Assembly (NCBI GenBank): GCA_937974175.1
Contig: CALJIG010000117.1
Coordinates: 1-55,652 of the forward strand
Source of the DNA: an uncultured Ignavibacteria bacterium
GTDB lineage: Bacteria > Bacteroidota > Ignavibacteria > Tepidaquicellales > Tepidaquicellaceae
DNA: 55,652 nucleotides
Direction: 5' to 3'
Shown here one piece after another: positions 51,046 through 55,652 of this stretch. A program made the translations under genes and the position numbers. The number at the start of each line of letters is the position of its first letter. Positions within the stretch are counted from its first letter, which is position 1. The notes beneath the pieces were generated by a model. That model worked only from the letters and a program-made list of their open reading frames with translations. It searched no databases and had not been told where the DNA came from.

Positions 51046-52050
51046 TCAATACCAGATTGCAGTTGTGTACCACGTTCCATCGCTTCCTTTAGCAAGTCCG
51101 AAACCTACATGTGTAAGCGGACCTTCTAAATTCCAGAATGGTCTGTAATGAGTTTCGCTTGTCATCCAGTTAGTCGGTGTATCCTGCAGCTCGCCGCCTG
51201 CGCATGCTTCAGCAGTTGTTTTATCTATACCGTTCTTAGTAATTCTGTCACCGTAATCTTTGTAATTAGCATGGTCGTGTGTAACTTTATTTATGCTTGC
51301 CTGATAATTTGCCTGCTCCTGCGCAGCTTGATTTAAATCATCTGCTAACATAAGTGGAGCTAAACCCGAGGGCAAATTTAAATCCTGCTTGCATCCGTTC
51401 TCTTTTCTGTAATTGGGGTTGGATCTTCCCCCGTTTGCAATTATCAGCATACAGTTTCTTGCTTCATCCATTTCATCCATAGATAAAGTTGATTTTGATG
51501 TTAGCTCTTTCAATCTCCACATTGCTGCTTTCTCTTTTGATGGCGCGCCTGTTGTGCCGTCTAAGTTCGTTGCAATATCGGGAGCGTCAGTTCCGTCAAT
51601 TTCTACTACGGTTACAACGGCAGAGCCCCATCCGTCCGGGGTAGTAGACTTTATAGGGCCGAGACCGTTGTTTACAAAATCTTTGAATGCTTCATCTTTT
51701 GTTGATACTTCAACCCAGTCAGCGCCTAAGCCTGCATCTACAGCCCAGGTAAAATCGCCTGTGCCGAATTTTTCCCATCCTATAGCATTAGAGTAAAATG
51801 TGTAATCTACTCCGTTAATGTTGTTAGTAAACATTTTGAATTTTGGAAGGCAATCTGCTCCTCTATTGGCGGGCTTATCTTTTTTCATAACTACTTTTGT
51901 CACAACTTCATTGGGGACTTTAATATCATATTTTAATTGTGAGCCGTCTTTTCTGCCCATCCAGTAAGATTTTTGTGCGAAGGCACTTTCTCCTGTAATA
52001 AAAATTACACAGAAGAGAATTGTAAGAGTGAGAGATAAATTTTTAATCAT
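51046..52050 (-). CDS. Secreted CAP (SCP/PR1-like) domain protein
   Basis: A 334-residue protein with a signal peptide (about 1-25, ending AFA). The N-terminal 170 residues are of unknown type. The C-terminal part (about 195-334) is a CAP domain: LMLADDLNQAAQEQANYQA, VTHDHANY with the His of the CAP cavity, GELQDTPTNWMTSETHYRPFWN, and HVGFGLAKGSDGTWYTTAIW. Bacterial CAP proteins are secreted and of mostly unknown function. There is no T9SS tail, unlike neighbouring secreted proteins. Confidence 0.85.
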   Translation of the reverse strand: MIKNLSLTLTILFCVIFITGESAFAQKSYWMGRKDGSQLKYDIKVPNEVVTKVVMKKDKPANRGADCLPKFKMFTNNINGVDYTFYSNAIGWEKFGTGDFTWAVDAGLGADWVEVSTKDEAFKDFVNNGLGPIKSTTPDGWGSAVVTVVEIDGTDAPDIATNLDGTTGAPSKEKAAMWRLKELTSKSTLSMDEMDEARNCMLIIANGGRSNPNYRKENGCKQDLNLPSGLAPLMLADDLNQAAQEQANYQASINKVTHDHANYKDYGDRITKNGIDKTTAEACAGGELQDTPTNWMTSETHYRPFWNLEGPLTHVGFGLAKGSDGTWYTTAIWY

Positions 52051-52112
52051 TTTTATATTTTTATATTTTAAAAATTGTTAATTGTTAACTGCTAATTATT
52101 AATTGAATGAAC

Positions 52113-53759
52113 TTATTTTACAAGCATCATTTTCTTTACATCTGTAAATCCGCCTGCATTTATTCTTGCATAGTAAATTCCGCTTGGGAAGGATGCTGCA
52201 TTCCAGTCAGCTTCATAAGTGCCTACTGCTAATTTATTATTTGCAAGAACTGCAACTTCAGTTCCTAAAGAATTGTAAATTTTCAATGATACAAATGATT
52301 CTTTTGTTATATCAAATTTTATCTTTGTTGTGGGATTAAAAGGATTCGGATAATTTTGTGAGAGCTTAAAACCATCCGGTATTGTTGAGGATATAGATGT
52401 TATACCTACAGACTGTGCATATTTGATTGTAACTATATCATCCTGTGTTGCTGCTGAGCTGCTTGAACCTGTTATGTAAACATTATTTGTATTATCTATA
52501 AGAATGCTGTTTGCGGCATCTGACATATTCTCAGCTCCATTATATTTTTGCAGCCATTGCTGAACTCCGGCAGAATTATATCTGATTGTCAGGTAATCTG
52601 AAGACGAAGCAGTAGAAACAGTATATCCTGTGATATAAACATTTCCTGAGGCATCAACTGCTATTGCATTCCCGTTATCACTTAGATTATCCGCTCCGTT
52701 ATATCTCTGAAGCCATTGCTGCGCACCGGCTGAATTATATTTAATGGTTACTATGTCATTCATTGTAGTTGCAGATTCGCTGAAGCCTGTTACGTATACA
52801 TTACCTGATGCATCAACAGCAACTGCAGTTGCCTGGTCGCCCAAATTTTCAGGTCCATTGTATCTTGCAACCCATTGCTGGTCACCTGCATTGTTATATT
52901 TTACAACTGTATAGTCCATCTGCGGACCTGCGCCGTAAGTTGTGCCTGCTGAATAAACATTTCCGGCTGCATCCAAAACTAATGATGTGGGAGTATCTTC
53001 ACTGTTACCCGGACCTGCATATATTTTTGCCCATTGTTGTACACCTGAGTTATTGTACTTTATAGTTACAAATGCTGTGCTGAATACATCCACTCTTGTT
53101 TTGCCTAAAACATAAATATTGCCTGAAGCATCCATTGCCATAGAAGCTGATACTTCTTCTGAGTTATTTGTGCCGTTATAAGTAGTAAGCCATTGCTGAA
53201 CACCTGCTGAATTATATTTTATTGTGACGAGGTCTATTCCTGTAGTAGTAGATGTTGCGTGGCCGAAAACATACACATTGCCTGAAGCGTCAACAGAAAC
53301 CTTTGTTCCTTCATCAAATGCATTGCCTGTTCCATTATATCTTACTGCCCATTGCTGAACACCTGCTGAGTTGTATTTTACTGTTGCAATATCAAGGGCT
53401 GCACCTGTTGTTGCGCTGAATCCGGTAACATAAACATTACCTGAAGCATCTACAGCAACTGATTTTCCCATTTCGTTATTTGCATCGGTTCCGGCGTAAG
53501 TAGCAATCCATTGTTGAACACCTTCCGAATTATATTTTACTGTTCCGATTGCCTGCGAGCCGCCGGTCAGCATAGTTTGTCCGGTTACATAAATATTTCC
53601 GGTAGCATCCATAGTCATAGCAGTCGGAAGGTCAACGTTATTTCCTGTGCCGCTGTATTTAGCTGTCCATTGCTGTGTCACCTGCGAGAAGGCGCTGTGG
53701 ATAAAGGCGAAAAGTAATGTGAGAATTAAAATTCCGTAAATTGTAGTTTTGGTTTTCAT
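52113..53759 (-). CDS. Secreted SBBP-type beta-propeller protein with T9SS domain
   Basis: The ATG at 53759 opens a signal peptide (MKTKTTIYGILILTLLFAF); the frame extends upstream to 53822 without one. The 548-residue product has eight tandem repeats of about 57 residues, each with a core like AVDASGNVYVTG and TIKYNSAGVQQW, matching SBBP (beta-propeller) repeats. The end carries NYPNPFNPTTKI and KKMMLVK, the T9SS sorting domain. It is probably a surface-displayed binding protein. The eight units may form one closed propeller. Confidence 0.9.
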   Translation of the reverse strand: MKTKTTIYGILILTLLFAFIHSAFSQVTQQWTAKYSGTGNNVDLPTAMTMDATGNIYVTGQTMLTGGSQAIGTVKYNSEGVQQWIATYAGTDANNEMGKSVAVDASGNVYVTGFSATTGAALDIATVKYNSAGVQQWAVRYNGTGNAFDEGTKVSVDASGNVYVFGHATSTTTGIDLVTIKYNSAGVQQWLTTYNGTNNSEEVSASMAMDASGNIYVLGKTRVDVFSTAFVTIKYNNSGVQQWAKIYAGPGNSEDTPTSLVLDAAGNVYSAGTTYGAGPQMDYTVVKYNNAGDQQWVARYNGPENLGDQATAVAVDASGNVYVTGFSESATTMNDIVTIKYNSAGAQQWLQRYNGADNLSDNGNAIAVDASGNVYITGYTVSTASSSDYLTIRYNSAGVQQWLQKYNGAENMSDAANSILIDNTNNVYITGSSSSAATQDDIVTIKYAQSVGITSISSTIPDGFKLSQNYPNPFNPTTKIKFDITKESFVSLKIYNSLGTEVAVLANNKLAVGTYEADWNAASFPSGIYYARINAGGFTDVKKMMLVK

Positions 53760-53865
53760 TAGGGGTTTAGATTTTTTTTTATAAACTGCTTCAAAAATAT
53801 TATGTTTATGAATTGCATTCAAAAAGAAATTTTAGGAAATTAATCAAAAAATTATAAAAATTTAC

Positions 53866-53895
53866 TTTGAAATCTATTTTAAGTAGTTATTTTTA
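53866..53895 (+). promoter_or_regulatory. Predicted promoter of the 53942 gene
   Basis: TTTG (53866-53869), an 18-base spacer and TATTTTTA (53888-53895) fit the Bacteroidota promoter pattern with one base missing from the spacer. It predicts a leader of about 40 bases. Confidence 0.5.
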
Positions 53896-53941
53896 CTGTT
53901 TGTTAAAGCCAAAGTAAATTAATCAAAATTTATAACCCCAA

Positions 53942-55405
53942 ATGTTAACCCCAAATTCTATTGAAATTTTAAAAGCGTTAAGTAAAGAAGAGTTTAAAAG
54001 ATTTGGCGATTTTGTGAAATCGCCGTACTTCAACTCTGTAGAAGTTTTAGGAAAGATTTTCGATGAAATTGCAAAAGTGTATCCGGATTTTGAGAGTACG
54101 CGCTTATCTTATAAAAAAATCTCGCAGAAAATTTATCCCGGAAAAGAATTTAATGAGCAGACTATAAGGAATCTATATTCCAAGTTCGGCAATTTGCTGA
54201 AAAAATTTATTGCTATGGAAAATGTAATTAATGATGAAGATGTGATTAACATGAATATGGCAGAAGGTATGAGTAAAAGAAAACTTTTTGAGTATTCAAA
54301 TAAACTCATCGAAAAATTCCGAAGGGAGAAGGAAGAAAATAAAATATTCGGATTTTGGGATTTTTATTTTAAGTTCAGGATTGAACATTTGTACTATCAT
54401 AATCTGAATCATTTGCACAAACCAAACACTCCCGAATTTTACAATGCAATGAATAATAAAACGGAGAACCTGATAGCATTGTTTCTTAAAGCTTATTATG
54501 TTTTCACTGAGGGGCAGGGAATTTTGCTTAAACTTTACAAGGGGTATGAAATATCGCCGATGATAGAAAACTTTAGTTCATCCTTGAATTCCGAACAGTT
54601 CTTTGGTGCCGGTGCAATTGAGAATCATAATTATTATTCATATCTGAAAATGCATTTTCTTATCAGCAAATACCAGAACTCAGATATGTCTGAAGAAGAA
54701 TTTAAAGACCTGTTCAATACTTTTAAAAACAATATTGATAGTTTTGTAAAATTAGATAAAATAAATTTTTTTGTTTCGTTAGACGGATTAATACTTAATA
54801 AACTTATACCCAAGGATAAAAAATATTATAACGATTTATTCGAATCGGCAAAGCTGTATTGCGAACAAAATCTATATCCCGATGACTCTATTGGTCCGAT
54901 TGAAATTTTGCATTTCAGAAATTACTTCACAGTTGCTTTGTTACTAAAGGAATTTGACTGGGCAGAGAAATTTGTTCGTGAATATACCAATTATTTAAAG
55001 CCTGAGCTTGTTGAAAATGAGCTTAACTACTCAATGGCAATACTCAGCTTTAAAAATAAAAAATATGAAGACTCGCTCAGCTTTTTCAATAAAATGGTTA
55101 TCACAGATATTATGGAAAAGATGAATGTGAGGATTTATACGCTTATGAATTACATTGAGCTGAAGGCGCACGAACCGGCAATATCGATGGTGCAGGCGCT
55201 GAAGCAGTTCAGCAAGGAAAGTAAAGAAATACCCCATTTGAAAGTTGACTCGCTTAGAAACTCAATCCGCTTTCTGGATGAAATTGTAAAAGCCGAAGCT
55301 AACAATAAAAAAATTGAGCGGTATATTTATGATGAGGCAATGTCAGTCAGATTCTTTTTTCAGAAGCAGTATATTATGGAGAAGATGGAAGGGTTGGTAG
55401 AGTAA
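53942..55405 (+). CDS. Conserved hypothetical helical protein
   Basis: A 487-residue cytosolic protein with no signal peptide. The N-terminus IEILKALSKEEFKRFGDFVKSPYFN followed by a YPGKEFNEQTIRNLYSKFGNLLKKF segment resembles a hypothetical family that recurs in Bacteroidota and relatives, as I recall it. The whole chain is predicted helical, with a possible TPR-like solenoid in the last 150 residues (LNYSMAILSFKNKKYEDSLSFFNKM). No function is known to me. It is monocistronic with its own promoter. Confidence 0.75.
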   Translation: MLTPNSIEILKALSKEEFKRFGDFVKSPYFNSVEVLGKIFDEIAKVYPDFESTRLSYKKISQKIYPGKEFNEQTIRNLYSKFGNLLKKFIAMENVINDEDVINMNMAEGMSKRKLFEYSNKLIEKFRREKEENKIFGFWDFYFKFRIEHLYYHNLNHLHKPNTPEFYNAMNNKTENLIALFLKAYYVFTEGQGILLKLYKGYEISPMIENFSSSLNSEQFFGAGAIENHNYYSYLKMHFLISKYQNSDMSEEEFKDLFNTFKNNIDSFVKLDKINFFVSLDGLILNKLIPKDKKYYNDLFESAKLYCEQNLYPDDSIGPIEILHFRNYFTVALLLKEFDWAEKFVREYTNYLKPELVENELNYSMAILSFKNKKYEDSLSFFNKMVITDIMEKMNVRIYTLMNYIELKAHEPAISMVQALKQFSKESKEIPHLKVDSLRNSIRFLDEIVKAEANNKKIERYIYDEAMSVRFFFQKQYIMEKMEGLVE

Positions 55406-55517
55406 AGCAATAAAAATTTTGTAAGTACTTGTTAGAAGTAAAAGCAGATAAGCATATCAGCATATCAGACTTCATGCCAAAAAATATTTTTTTACCCTAC
55501 TAATAGGGAAGAATAGT

Positions 55518-55548
55518 TTTGTATAGAATTTTATTCTTGTTATATTTG
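55518..55548 (+). promoter_or_regulatory. Perfect Bacteroidota-type promoter
   Basis: TTTG (55518-55521), exactly 19 bases, then TATATTTG (55541-55548) is a full match to TTTG-N19-TAnnTTTG. The predicted transcript would begin at about 55553-55556 and read straight into the 9-bp tandem repeat at the window edge. Confidence 0.65.
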
Positions 55549-55559
55549 AGTGGAGTTGA

Positions 55560-55652
55560 AAGTTTGTAAAGTTTGTAAAGTTTGTAAGGTTTATAACGAT
55601 TGTAAGGATTGTAAGGATTGTAAGGATTGTAAGGATTGTAAGGATTGTAAGG
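55560..55652. repeat. 9-bp tandem repeat running off the window edge
   Basis: Ten complete units and a partial one: AAGTTTGTA three times, AGGTTTATA, ACGATTGTA, then AGGATTGTA five times, in perfect 9-base register. Because 9 is a multiple of 3, several reading frames stay open. One begins at GTG 55550 or TTG 55556 and would encode repeated Lys-Val-Cys then Lys-Asp-Cys triplets. The array continues beyond the window. Confidence 0.85.

Noticed and set aside
53760..53822. N-terminal extension of the SBBP propeller protein
   Set aside because: The upstream 21 codons lack a signal peptide, whereas the ATG at 53759 starts one.
55560..55652. CRISPR or iteron origin at the right edge
   Set aside because: Units are contiguous 9-mers with no spacers. 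An origin cannot be supported without dnaA, a rep gene or DnaA boxes.
1..55652. tRNA, rRNA, insertion sequence or prophage
   Set aside because: No cloverleaf, rRNA segment, transposase, integrase or phage structural gene was recognised on either strand.

Overview
The window looks like chromosomal DNA of a low-GC, Gram-negative member of the Bacteroidota/Ignavibacteriota (FCB) side of the tree, most likely an Ignavibacteria-type organism. The reasons are five secreted proteins that end in type IX secretion (T9SS) C-terminal domains, four of them with the NYPNPFNP signature; promoters of the TTTG-N19-TAnnTTTG kind; few strong Shine-Dalgarno sites; frequent TTG starts (recG, pyrG, a P-type ATPase, chaA, a YfiT-like gene, a response regulator); and an LDH-type malate dehydrogenase. 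Lineage is an inference from these features, since no rRNA or tRNA gene is visible.

Layout. 1-2700: a two-gene cassette with a HEPN-like protein, an alpha/beta hydrolase, then about 800 bp without a credible gene, filled with degenerate iteron-like repeats and palindromic modules. 2717-9690: rplU-rpmA, mdh, a VOC protein, recG and a secreted M14 carboxypeptidase. 9695-11210: a divergent accessory-looking pair (a protein with a possible HEPN-like region, and a DUF2442 protein). 11271-20809: a long co-directional run plsC-gatC-kdsB-pyrG-P-type ATPase-two DAACS symporters-glutathione peroxidase. 20812-23408: a lone receiver protein and a T9SS protein. 23516-27066: a manganese locus mntR-outer-membrane protein-mntH-yfiT with a DtxR/MntR-type operator over the promoter. 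27089-35934: a small zinc ribbon, T9SS and membrane proteins, a J-domain protein, a T9SS multicopper oxidase with a redoxin, an ABC exporter, a GNAT and an NlpC/P60 protein. 36011-41093: MarC, a TMTC-like TPR membrane protein overlapping the fluoride channel crcB, UspA and a TPR protein. 41104-44372: a four-hairpin element, YCII/DUF1761/VOC genes and a LytS/LytTR pair. 44374-48548: a hybrid histidine kinase translationally coupled to an H-NOX nitric-oxide sensor. 48735-55652: a CbpA-type J-protein, a ChaA antiporter, a CAP protein, an SBBP propeller, a conserved hypothetical, and at the edge a strong promoter reading into a 9-bp tandem repeat.

How it fits together. Most genes are housekeeping or envelope functions. 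The coherent units are the Mn-homeostasis operon (regulator, probable outer-membrane channel, inner-membrane importer), the H-NOX/hybrid-kinase NO-sensing pair, the LytS/LytTR pair, and secreted T9SS cargo. The most unexplained parts are the non-coding repeat families (1953-2663, 4477-4502, 41104-41204, 55560-55652), the second DAACS symporter with altered ion- and substrate-site motifs, and the outer-membrane protein inside the mntR-mntH operon. No CRISPR array, insertion sequence, prophage or obvious new multi-gene defence system was seen.
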